Origin: Niabella sp.
GTDB taxonomy: Bacteria > Bacteroidota > Bacteroidia > Chitinophagales > Chitinophagaceae
Direction of reading: 5' to 3'
DNA: 64,000 bases
Assembly: GCF_030150205.1 (NCBI RefSeq)
Contig: NZ_JASLGT010000008.1
Location: 62,001 to 126,000, forward strand
This document shows, piece by piece, positions 18,252-26,823 of the stretch. The translations under genes and the position numbers were made by a program. The stretch's first letter is position 1. Each line of letters begins with the position of its first letter. The notes beneath the pieces are model-generated. The model searched no databases, was not told the origin of the DNA, and worked only from the letters and a program-made list of their open reading frames with translations.

Positions 18252-20261
18252 TCAGGCTCCGCGAGACGGAATGATAAAGGATAAGGGATTTTTAAAGAAA
18301 TGCCGCAGGATGATGCCGATCAGTTCCGGATAACGCCGCAATTGAATGCCTCTTGATTTCACCGCTACAAAAAAAGCCAGTGAAAAACTAACCAGGAAAT
18401 TGAAGAACCCGATCCCCAATACACCCAGGAATACGGTTAACAGGTATCCCCTTGGAATATTTCCAATGCCGAGACCATAAACACCGATGGCCATATTGCC
18501 CGATGAAATAGTGATATGCCGGATATCGAAGGGCACGCCAAATATTTTGCCCACATTGGCCGCCATTCCCAGGAAAAAACCCAAACTGATATTGCCGGCG
18601 TAAGCCCCTGCATTTTTTTCAATAAAGCCGGCCCACCATCTCCTTTTTGCTACCGAGGTACTGCGATGCAAGCCGGGATGATTTTTTAACCGGCTGCCTA
18701 TTTTGCTGAACCGGATCTTGTTCTGTACATATCCTGCAATGATGCCGCTTAAAAACAAAAACACACCGGTATTGCAGGCATACAGTAAGGAGAGACTTTT
18801 AAACGGATGCTGCTCCTGCAACAGCATAAAGGCGGCTTTACCCGCCACCAGCTTTTGCCCCATTATCTGATGGTAGCCCCATGCCAGCAGATAGGTGCCC
18901 GGAAATACAATGACCAGGTTTCCGACAAAAGAGGCGGTTTGACTCCGGATCACTTTGGCTACGGTAAGCGCCAGGCTTTGAAGATCGGGCTGATCCTGGT
19001 TCTTTTTGGAATCCAGCGAAACGGCTACAGCATTTGCGGTAAAGGCGGGTTGTTTGGTAGCCAGCGTAGAACCGGTTTGATCAATCAGCACAAACCCGGC
19101 ACTGTAGTTTACACTATACCAGAAGCCCTGCCAGAAATAAGCATAATGCAGCTTGCTCAGGATATTTTTTGCAATGGTTACAAAACAGATAATGAGCCCG
19201 CCCCACATGGCGCTGACCAGCATATTCAGATAATCCCTGCGTGTAGTTGTAATGTACTTTCCCCCCTTTTGTCCTTTATGTTCTGCAATCTGGTAAGCGA
19301 TATAGCCTACCCCCTGCGAAATAAACTGGCGAATGCTGTTTTTAAGGTTTTCATTACGCACCAGCAGTTTAAAAAGATCAACAAACCGGCCTACATCAAA
19401 ATGATCGTCGTTATCGATCGTATCCAGCAGGATCTGCATGCGTTCAATACGGGCGCTCAGGATCAGCAGCAGGTAGCTTTGCCGGATACTGGTACCCCGC
19501 TGGTCCTGATGCTGGCGGATATAGCGGATCTCATTCTCAATTTCAAAGAGCACCTGTTTTAGCCGGGTGGTTACTTCCCGGATATTGTAAGGATCGTTTT
19601 TTACCTGCTGCTGCAGATCGTGCAGCAACCGGCTTTGCAACAGGAAAGGATTTTCCCGTATCGAGTAGAAAGGAGCGATGTAATCCGCAATTTCTTTTTC
19701 GAGTCCGTCGTTCGCCACCTGAAAAGACAATACGGTCAGGGCGTCTACCAGGTGTTCTGTTAAACGCGGGTCTTTCGCCTGCAGTGTAAATTGCAGCAAC
19801 TCAAAAAAACTGATCCAGGTAGCGCGCCGGATGACCTCGATCCACACATGGTCCCTTTTTTTATGAAAGACCCGGTCCAGCACATACACAAAATCATCCT
19901 TATCCTGTTCTTTGGGGAGTATCTTATGTTTAAGCTTGCCCGTCAGTTCATCCCAGAAACCGCTGCTGAGCGGAATACCGCTTTCGGTAAACGCGCCTTC
20001 CAGCCGGGTATTGATCAGCTGTACAAGGATGGCTTGCTGCAATATCGAAACAAGGGTTGGGTGCGCTTCCAGGAAAAGGATCATATCCTTCATCCGTTCA
20101 TCTGCCAGGTGCTGTTCATTTTTCGGCGGCCGCAGATCTGCAAAAAAAGCGATCAGGAAATGCAGACTTTCTTCTTTTGTTTGAATCTCATACGCCGATT
20201 CATCCTCGAGCACTTTTTCGCAAAAGCTTTTTTCTTCTTTTTTTCGTTTAAATAAATGCAT
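18252..20261 (-). CDS. Multi-span membrane protein of the 'site-specific recombinase' (Gcr, PF10136-like) family
   Basis: A 669-residue protein with a long soluble helical N-terminal part (about 1-350) and a C-terminal membrane part with about six spans. The phrase SAGFVLIDQTGSTLATKQPA is the landmark of the family called SpecificRecomb. That name traces to a gonococcal gene reported to affect recombination; none of the catalytic motifs of tyrosine or serine recombinases are present, and the membrane spans make DNA recombination unlikely. A transport or envelope role seems more plausible but is not known. The gene stands alone between the TonB receptor and the epimerase. Confidence 0.75.
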   Translation of the reverse strand: MHLFKRKKEEKSFCEKVLEDESAYEIQTKEESLHFLIAFFADLRPPKNEQHLADERMKDMILFLEAHPTLVSILQQAILVQLINTRLEGAFTESGIPLSSGFWDELTGKLKHKILPKEQDKDDFVYVLDRVFHKKRDHVWIEVIRRATWISFFELLQFTLQAKDPRLTEHLVDALTVLSFQVANDGLEKEIADYIAPFYSIRENPFLLQSRLLHDLQQQVKNDPYNIREVTTRLKQVLFEIENEIRYIRQHQDQRGTSIRQSYLLLILSARIERMQILLDTIDNDDHFDVGRFVDLFKLLVRNENLKNSIRQFISQGVGYIAYQIAEHKGQKGGKYITTTRRDYLNMLVSAMWGGLIICFVTIAKNILSKLHYAYFWQGFWYSVNYSAGFVLIDQTGSTLATKQPAFTANAVAVSLDSKKNQDQPDLQSLALTVAKVIRSQTASFVGNLVIVFPGTYLLAWGYHQIMGQKLVAGKAAFMLLQEQHPFKSLSLLYACNTGVFLFLSGIIAGYVQNKIRFSKIGSRLKNHPGLHRSTSVAKRRWWAGFIEKNAGAYAGNISLGFFLGMAANVGKIFGVPFDIRHITISSGNMAIGVYGLGIGNIPRGYLLTVFLGVLGIGFFNFLVSFSLAFFVAVKSRGIQLRRYPELIGIILRHFFKNPLSFIIPSRGA

Positions 20262-20344
20262 CCGCTTTTTTTAACCGGAACCAGGAAACCTGGTTATTAA
20301 CCTGTCTAAAAATAGCAAAACTTTTTTTGTGTCTGCCAGCCCCT

Positions 20345-21226
20345 TTATGAAATTATGGTTACGGACCAGGTTCGTTCAAAATGCTGACCGGGTTCCAGTG
20401 TATGAATGCCTTCTTTCTTTGTAAGATCCTGACCGGTGCCTACGGTATCTGCAATACCGCACCAGGGTTCAATGCAAACAAAATCAGCCCCGGGAGCAGC
20501 CCATATACCCAGGTAGGGGAAACCTTCCCAGCTGAAATCAAATCCCTTGCCGGTTTTATCGGCACGCAACGTTAGCTTCCGCGATTTCAGATCCTTTAAT
20601 ACTATTGCATCTTTGGCAAACAAGCCTTTGTTTAAACGCAAAATATTGGTATGGTTAAAAAAGGGAATGGGTTCCTGCGCCAGCAGTCCCCCTTCTTCAA
20701 TCGGCCATCTTCCGGCATTTTCTTTTTCTTCAAATTCAAGTGCATACTCCACATACGCATCGCCCTTAAAAAGCGGCAATTTAAATGCGGGATGGCCACC
20801 CACAGAAAACCACATTTTCTTATCGCCGGTATTGGTTACATCATAGGTAACATACAACGTTTTTCCTTCAAGCCGGTATTTTAATTTGAAATCAAATTCA
20901 AAAGGGTAAAGCTGTAATGTGTCAGCAGTGCTTTTCAATGCAAAAATCAATTCATCTGCCAATTGTCCTACGGGCAAAAAATTCATTTCACGCGCAAAGC
21001 CATGACGATTCAGATGATACCGCTGCCCGTCATATTCATAGGTATTATCTTTGAGTGCGCCCACGATCGGGAACAACACGGGAGAATGCTTGCCCCACAC
21101 TTCCGGGTTACCGTCCCACATATACTCCTGCCCGGTACTTCTGTCAATCAGACTTTGCAGTTCCGCACCTTTTTCTGAAACAGCAATTTTCAGTACACTG
21201 TTTTCTATCTGGTATATTTTTGCCAT
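20345..21226 (-). CDS. Aldose 1-epimerase family protein (LacX-like)
   Basis: A 293-residue cytosolic protein of the galactose-mutarotase superfamily. Visible are the start YQIENSVLKIAVSEKGAEL, MWDGNPEVWGKHSPVLFPIVG, HLNRHGFAREMNF with the catalytic-type His, VGGHPAFKLPL with the second His, and CIEPWCGIAD with the catalytic Glu region. It should interconvert sugar anomers, or hexose-6-phosphate anomers as in YeaD relatives. It lies just downstream of the terminator of the sulfatase operon and has its own promoter with TTGTCA repeats, so it may be controlled apart from the operon yet serve sugar use. Confidence 0.88.
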   Translation of the reverse strand: MAKIYQIENSVLKIAVSEKGAELQSLIDRSTGQEYMWDGNPEVWGKHSPVLFPIVGALKDNTYEYDGQRYHLNRHGFAREMNFLPVGQLADELIFALKSTADTLQLYPFEFDFKLKYRLEGKTLYVTYDVTNTGDKKMWFSVGGHPAFKLPLFKGDAYVEYALEFEEKENAGRWPIEEGGLLAQEPIPFFNHTNILRLNKGLFAKDAIVLKDLKSRKLTLRADKTGKGFDFSWEGFPYLGIWAAPGADFVCIEPWCGIADTVGTGQDLTKKEGIHTLEPGQHFERTWSVTIIS

Positions 21227-21252
21227 AGCACGCCAATTTGAACATTAAACGA

Positions 21253-21284
21253 AAAATATACCATTTTAGTATCTGTTTTGACAA
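21253..21284 (-). promoter_or_regulatory. Probable promoter of the aldose epimerase gene
   Basis: On the minus strand a TTG (21284-21282) is followed after 21 bp by TATATTTT (21260-21253), one mismatch from TAnnTTTG. The start codon is 26 bp further on. The -33 TTG lies inside the outer inverted repeat, which would let a bound regulator block or help polymerase. Confidence 0.45.
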
Positions 21285-21321
21285 TAAATTCCTGTTTGTC
21301 AATGTCTGACAATTGTCAAAA
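21276..21321. promoter_or_regulatory. Cluster of four TTGTCA/TGACAA half-sites (operator-like)
   Basis: TTTTGACAAT (21276-21285) and ATTGTCAAAA (21312-21321) form a perfect 10-bp inverted repeat. Between them are TTGTCA (21296-21301) and the perfect 12-bp palindrome TGACAATTGTCA (21307-21318). Four copies of one hexamer in 43 bp, next to a promoter, look like binding sites of a dimeric regulator. Confidence 0.5.
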
Positions 21322-21342
21322 AAATCCGGATTATTCCCGGAT
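21317..21342 (-). terminator. Intrinsic terminator of the sulfatase/HTCS operon
   Basis: On the minus strand ATCCGG (21342-21337), a 7-base loop and CCGGAT (21329-21324) are followed by a run of seven T. The stem overlaps the stop codon of the last sulfatase gene, and the T run merges with the operator-like repeats of the epimerase promoter. Confidence 0.75.
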
Positions 21343-22767
21343 ATCCCAATTGGAGGGCGCCTTAAATGCTTTTTTACCCTGTTCATAGGGCGGCACTTTC
21401 TCCGCAGATATGATGGCCTGGTATTTTTTTGACCGTTCAAGCAATACCTTTACCTGTTCGGGATATTGTGAGGCCCGGTTTTCTTTTTCGTATGGATCCT
21501 GGTCAATCGCAAACAGCTGCAGCGTTGCTGCACCATCAGCATCCGCAGATCTGGGTATTACCAGTTTCCATCCATCTTTGATCAATGCTCCGTTTCCGAG
21601 ATAAAATTCCCGGGTACTGTTCTTTTGCTCCCGCAGGTTCTTTAAAACAGAGATCCCGTCATAAGGCTGCGGAGGAGGTGCCTTTATCCCTGCAATCTCA
21701 CGGAGCGTGGGAGCAATATCGATATACCCCATTACCTGGTTGGAGGTCCAGCCGCCCTTGAACCCAGCCGGCCAACGGATTACAGCAGGCACCCGTACAC
21801 CGCCCTCCCATTCCTGGAATTTAAAGCCCCGCAAGGGTTGGTTCCGCCCGCCCTCCTTTTGAGCTGCACCGTTATCGCTCTGGAACAATACCAGGGTGTT
21901 TTCATCGATACCCGCTGCCCGGAGTGCCTCTAATATACGACCGATACCCAGGTCCATTGCTGTAACCATCGCCGCATAAGTCTGCCGGCGCGTATTACCT
22001 CTTCCTATGGCCCCTTCGTTGCCCGTCTGTTCTTTACCAAAAACCGGTTTTGACGGATCAAAACCATTCTGAATAAGATCCGCCTCTTTTGCCTGCAACG
22101 GGCCATGCGGTGCGTTATACGCTACATATAAAAAGAAAGGCCCCTGTTTTTTATAATGATTGATGCATTGTACCGCTTCTTTTGTGATCAGGTCCGTAGT
22201 ATAACCGGTGTCTTTTGATGTTTCCCAATCGTTGTGCCAGTCCAGTTCTCCTTCGCGCATATGGGTGAAGTAGTCGATCGCACCGTTATAGTGCCCGTAA
22301 AAATGAGTAAATCCGCGGCTCAGGGGCAGGTATTTGCGCCTGGAATGTCCCAGGTGCCACTTACCGACGGCTGCCCGGTTTTTATACCCGGCCTGTGCCA
22401 GCATTTGCGGCAGGAATTCGGCCGCTGTATCTACCCCAAAATCCAGCCATGGGGCGATCACGTTCTCCCGGAGTCCATAGCGTTCCGGCAACCGGCCGGT
22501 CATGATACCGGTGCGCGTTGGCGAACAGATCGGACTTACATAATACCGGTTCAGCACCACCCCTTCCCGTGCCAGCTGATCTATATGCGGCGTACGGATC
22601 TCACTGCCGTGAAAACCCACATCTCCCCAACCCATATCATCGGCTACAATGATGACAATATTGGGCGGTGCCTGCTGGGCGCGGGCCTGAAGCAACCAAA
22701 AAGAACACAGGAACAGGAGGCAGGCGCTATGCCTGATCTTTCCGGAAAACGGAATCTTTATATGCAT
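21331..22767 (-). CDS. Secreted sulfatase (arylsulfatase type)
   Basis: A 478-residue exported family S1 sulfatase, which hydrolyses sulfate esters using formylglycine. The signal peptide ends at about ARA-QQ (residue 30). The metal-binding DDMGWGDVGFHG starts at D43, and the formylglycine site is C81 in ICSPTRTG, so maturation needs a Cys-type converting enzyme encoded elsewhere. Further S1 marks are AAVGKWHLGH and LFQSDNGA. The ATG at 22767 overlaps the 3' end of the hybrid sensor gene by 41 bp in another frame, so it is the last gene of that operon; a terminator covers its stop codon. The sulfated sugar cannot be told. Confidence 0.92.
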   Translation of the reverse strand: MHIKIPFSGKIRHSACLLFLCSFWLLQARAQQAPPNIVIIVADDMGWGDVGFHGSEIRTPHIDQLAREGVVLNRYYVSPICSPTRTGIMTGRLPERYGLRENVIAPWLDFGVDTAAEFLPQMLAQAGYKNRAAVGKWHLGHSRRKYLPLSRGFTHFYGHYNGAIDYFTHMREGELDWHNDWETSKDTGYTTDLITKEAVQCINHYKKQGPFFLYVAYNAPHGPLQAKEADLIQNGFDPSKPVFGKEQTGNEGAIGRGNTRRQTYAAMVTAMDLGIGRILEALRAAGIDENTLVLFQSDNGAAQKEGGRNQPLRGFKFQEWEGGVRVPAVIRWPAGFKGGWTSNQVMGYIDIAPTLREIAGIKAPPPQPYDGISVLKNLREQKNSTREFYLGNGALIKDGWKLVIPRSADADGAATLQLFAIDQDPYEKENRASQYPEQVKVLLERSKKYQAIISAEKVPPYEQGKKAFKAPSNWDIRE

Positions 22768-25700
22768 GGTCTGACAGATATTTTTCTACAAATTCACGGG
22801 GTGTTACGCCAAACTGAAGCGTAAAACATTTGGTAAAATAGGAGGGTGAATTAAAACCGGTACGGTACCCGGCTTCAGAAACATTGCACTTACCGGATAA
22901 TAATAACTTGGCGGCTTCTTTTAAACGGATCACCCGGATGAATTCATTCGGACTGTTCCCTGAAATCGCCTTTAGTTTTTTATGCAATGTGGAACGGCTC
23001 ATGGCCACCGCCTTGCTGAGCTCTTCTACCGATAGCTGGTAATCATCCAGGCGCTCTTCAATAATAGCGGTGATCTTTTCGATAAACACCTGGTCGCTGG
23101 GATTATTGTACAGGGTATCGGCTTCCACAAAGGGATGAGCACTGAATTTCTCTTTCAGGCGGGTCCTTGTTTCCAGCAGGTTCTTTATCGTTGCCGCGAT
23201 CTGTTTCCATTTGAAGGGCTTCATGATATAGGCATCAGCACCGCTTTCCAGCGCCTGCAATTCAGCATCCGTAGTACTTCTGGCCGTAAGCAGCACTACC
23301 GGTACATGGCTGCTGCTGATCTGTTCCCTGATCCGCCGGCAGAGCGTAATGCCATCCATTTCGGGCATCATCACATCCGACAATACCAGTTCGATCTGCC
23401 GGGCCTGCAAAATGCCCAGTGCTTCCTTTCCATTGATCGCACAACAGGTCTGATAGCCCTCGGCTTTGAGACTGGCCGAAATAAAATCGAGCATATTCAG
23501 ATCATCCTCCACCACCAGAATGGTTGGTCCTCCTGCGTCACCGTCCATTGCCACATCCCCGGCCGGCAATACAGCCGCTTCATCCTTTACAACTGTTTCA
23601 AAAGGGAGCACGAGCATAAACGTCGTAAAGCCATCTTTTCCGTTTACGGCGGTTAGTGCCCCTGAATGTTTCTCCGCCAGTGCTTTTGCCAGCGACAGCC
23701 CGATACCCGTGCCACCGATATTGTTCAACTGTCCGCCTGCACCCGTCACTTTATAAAAGGGTTTAAACACTGCTGTAAGTTCTGCTTCGGGTATACCGAT
23801 GCCATCGTCTTTTACCTGAACGGATACCGCCCCCTGTCCTTTCGCATCCGGCTTCTGCTGGCATACCCGGAGCTCTACAGTTGTGGCCGCAAATTTAAAA
23901 GCATTCATCAGTAGATTGTTGAGGATCTTCTGCAGTGCTTCGGGATCTGCATCAATCGTAAGCCGGTCCACATCTGTTGTTAACAGGAACTGCAGTTTCT
24001 TTTGTACGGCAATGGCACCAAAACGGGCATACAGCGCCTGAACAAAAGAGATCAGTTCTACCGGTTCTTTGCGTATGGTATAAATATCACTCTCGATCCT
24101 TCGAAAATCAAGCAACTGGTTCACCAGCGACTGGAGGCGTTCGCTGTTCTCCTCCATCACCTTCAGCTGTTGCCGTTGCTCATGCTGGAGCGCTGCATCT
24201 TTCAGATTCTCAAGGGGCGCCATGATCAGCGAAAGCGGGGTTCGTATTTCATGTGCCATGGTGGTAAAGAAATCCATTTTCTGCTGATAGAATTCCTTTT
24301 CCCGCTGTACTTTCATTTTTTCCAGCCGTACTTCATTTTTCCGGATCTCACGCCGTTTATAATAGTTGCGCAATAAAAAAATGGCCGCTACCAGCAATGC
24401 AGCATAGAGGATATAGGCCAGATTGGTCCTGTAAAACGGAGGCCGCACCCGTACATCTACCGATATTTCTTTATCATTCCAGTTGCCGTAGATATCGGTG
24501 GCTTTGACTTTAAACGTATAGGTGCCGGGAGGCAGGTTGGTATAGGTAGCTACCCGCTGCGTACCTACATTGTTCCACTGGTTATCGAACCCTTCCATTT
24601 TGTAGGCATATTTTATTTTGCCGGGGTCTTTAAAATCCAACAGTGCATATTCAAAACTGATGACGGACTGCCTGTACGATAACTGGATTTTACGCGTAAA
24701 CCCAACCAGCTGTTGCAGGGCACTTTTCTTATCATCCAGGTCCGGTTCATGATCAAAGATCTTAAAGCTGGTAAGGATCAGGTTGCTTCCGGACGTTGCT
24801 GTACGGATCTTTTCCGGGTAAAATGCATTAAACCCATTGATGCCCCCCAGGAAAATGCGGCCATCCCGGGCCCGGTAATAGGCGTTATAATTATAGAGTT
24901 TTCCCTGCAGGCTGTTGAGCCCGGTATAGGACCACACTTTCGCTTCTTTTTCCGAGAAGCGGAGCAACCCGTTATTGGTAGACAGCCATAAATAACCCTG
25001 GTCATCCGGCACAATCCCAAACACCACATTGCTGATGCCCTGTTCCTGTCCGTACCGTTTAAATTTGCCGGTCCGTTTATCCAGCCTGTTCAGCCCGCCG
25101 CCATCGGTACCAGCCCACAGCCGGCCTTCCGGATCATCGTACAGGGAAATGATCTTATTGGAACTGATCGATTCCGCATCACGCGCGGTACGGAACTGCT
25201 GCCATTTCCCCGTTTTAAAATCTTTCTTTAACAGTCCGTTTTCATAGGTTGCAATCCACAGGGAGCGGCCGGCGTCCTCCCACACTTTATAGATACAGCT
25301 GTTGTGCAGATCCATATCCGTAATCGTTGTAAATTGTTGCTTTACCGGATCAAAAACATTCAATCCCTTTACGGTTCCGATCCAAAGCATACCACTGCGG
25401 TCTTCATAAATACTGTAGATACTATTGGAGCTGATACTACCCGGATCAGCCGGGTTGTGATGATACTGTGTAACCACCCCTGTGTTCAGATCAACCCTGT
25501 TCAATCCCCCGGAAAACGTACCCACCCAAAGGCGGTTGTTCCGGTCCTTGTATAAGGCATGGATATTGGAATAGGAAAGCGGTTGCGTGTACGGAGGAAA
25601 CGGATATTTATAGAATTTACCGGTGGCCGTTTCAAAATAATTTAATCCGCCATTTTCTGTGCCCACCCAAAAATTGCCGGGGCGGTCTTCGAGGAAACAG

Positions 25701-26818
25701 CTTACAGCGCTGCCGGAAAGTCCATCCGTGCTGCCATTGGGATAGTACAGCTCAAACGAGGCATCGGCCGGTGAAAAATAATTCACGCCACCAAAATACG
25801 TACCTACCCATATCCCTCCCTGCCGGTCTTCATAAATAGAATAGATCGCATTGTCGCTGATGGCATAAGGGTCTCCACGGTTGTTTTTATATTGTGTAAA
25901 GGTACCCGTGGCCGTGTTCAATACATTCAATCCTTTCTCGGTGGCCACATATACCTGCCCGGGCATGGGCTGATAAATGGCACGCACGATATCGTCGCTG
26001 ATTGATCCGTTGCCGCCTGCACGAAATACCTGGAAGCGCCGTTCTTTTACGATCCATTTATTCAATCCCCCGGAGAGCGTGCCGGCCCATATATTGCCTT
26101 CGGGATCCTTATAAAGCGAAAGGATGAAGTTGCTGGATAAGGCTCCGGTTCCTGCCTTATGATGCACAAAACGGTTGGTTGCGGGGTCCAGCACATCAAT
26201 CCCTTCTCCAAAAGTACCCATCCAGATGTGACCGCTGGCGTCTTCCGCCAGTTTCCGTACCTGGTTTAACGAAAGACCACCGGTGCCGGCGCGGTAGTTA
26301 AGCACTGTGTTCGAATGGGGATCAAACCGGTATACGCCATTGCTGCGGGTTGCCACCCAGGTTTCTCCCCTGGATGACTTCAGGATATCGAAGATCAGGT
26401 CTTTCTTTGCAAAGGCGACCGGTGTGAATTTTTCACGGGCCAGATCAAAGGAATAAAGCCCTTCTTCCGTTCCCACCCAAAAGGTGGTACTGCTGATCTT
26501 GCAAACAGAATGGATCAGGCTGTTGTCTGCATGGTCCTTATCTTCCCGTACCTGGTATATTTTAAAGGTATAACCGTCAAACCGGTTCAACCCGTTCTTG
26601 GTACCGAACCAGATATACCCCTGGTCATCCTGCAGAATATTCCAAACGGTATTGGAAGACATGCCGTTCCGAACGCTGTAATTTTTAAACAGCAGCTGTT
26701 GTGCGTGTAACAAGGGCGACCATAATACCAGCAATAGCACTAAGGCGCACAGGCGGCCATGCTTTATAAAAAGACAGCAGAAGCCATCCCTGTTGGTGTT
26801 ATGTAATCCGCCCTTCAA
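22727..26818 (-). CDS. Hybrid two-component system regulator (Y_Y_Y propeller, kinase, receiver, AraC HTH)
   Basis: A membrane HTCS of about 1363 residues, the usual carbohydrate sensor-activator of Bacteroidota PULs. In the longest frame (GTG at 26887, 1386 residues) the order is: signal/anchor segment near 46-62, two seven-bladed propellers with repeated WxGT/GGLN units, a Y_Y_Y domain, one span at 823-841, HisKA with H879 in MAHEIRTPLS, ATPase with DDGIGIP and GTGIGLSL, receiver with D1171 in LSDVMMPEMDG, and an AraC helix-turn-helix at about 1285-1372. No ATG exists before the anchor segment. I give the TTG at 26818, just after the preceding sulfatase stop; the GTG at 26887 would overlap that gene by 64 bp. 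It likely binds an oligosaccharide in the periplasm and activates the susC promoter. Confidence 0.9.
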   Translation of the reverse strand: MKGGLHNTNRDGFCCLFIKHGRLCALVLLLVLWSPLLHAQQLLFKNYSVRNGMSSNTVWNILQDDQGYIWFGTKNGLNRFDGYTFKIYQVREDKDHADNSLIHSVCKISSTTFWVGTEEGLYSFDLAREKFTPVAFAKKDLIFDILKSSRGETWVATRSNGVYRFDPHSNTVLNYRAGTGGLSLNQVRKLAEDASGHIWMGTFGEGIDVLDPATNRFVHHKAGTGALSSNFILSLYKDPEGNIWAGTLSGGLNKWIVKERRFQVFRAGGNGSISDDIVRAIYQPMPGQVYVATEKGLNVLNTATGTFTQYKNNRGDPYAISDNAIYSIYEDRQGGIWVGTYFGGVNYFSPADASFELYYPNGSTDGLSGSAVSCFLEDRPGNFWVGTENGGLNYFETATGKFYKYPFPPYTQPLSYSNIHALYKDRNNRLWVGTFSGGLNRVDLNTGVVTQYHHNPADPGSISSNSIYSIYEDRSGMLWIGTVKGLNVFDPVKQQFTTITDMDLHNSCIYKVWEDAGRSLWIATYENGLLKKDFKTGKWQQFRTARDAESISSNKIISLYDDPEGRLWAGTDGGGLNRLDKRTGKFKRYGQEQGISNVVFGIVPDDQGYLWLSTNNGLLRFSEKEAKVWSYTGLNSLQGKLYNYNAYYRARDGRIFLGGINGFNAFYPEKIRTATSGSNLILTSFKIFDHEPDLDDKKSALQQLVGFTRKIQLSYRQSVISFEYALLDFKDPGKIKYAYKMEGFDNQWNNVGTQRVATYTNLPPGTYTFKVKATDIYGNWNDKEISVDVRVRPPFYRTNLAYILYAALLVAAIFLLRNYYKRREIRKNEVRLEKMKVQREKEFYQQKMDFFTTMAHEIRTPLSLIMAPLENLKDAALQHEQRQQLKVMEENSERLQSLVNQLLDFRRIESDIYTIRKEPVELISFVQALYARFGAIAVQKKLQFLLTTDVDRLTIDADPEALQKILNNLLMNAFKFAATTVELRVCQQKPDAKGQGAVSVQVKDDGIGIPEAELTAVFKPFYKVTGAGGQLNNIGGTGIGLSLAKALAEKHSGALTAVNGKDGFTTFMLVLPFETVVKDEAAVLPAGDVAMDGDAGGPTILVVEDDLNMLDFISASLKAEGYQTCCAINGKEALGILQARQIELVLSDVMMPEMDGITLCRRIREQISSSHVPVVLLTARSTTDAELQALESGADAYIMKPFKWKQIAATIKNLLETRTRLKEKFSAHPFVEADTLYNNPSDQVFIEKITAIIEERLDDYQLSVEELSKAVAMSRSTLHKKLKAISGNSPNEFIRVIRLKEAAKLLLSGKCNVSEAGYRTGFNSPSYFTKCFTLQFGVTPREFVEKYLSDHAYKDSVFRKDQA

Positions 26819-26823
26819 TCCAT

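Noticed and set aside
18252..20261. Site-specific recombination system
   Set aside because: The family name suggests it, but no recombinase catalytic motif, inverted target sites or invertible segment were seen nearby.
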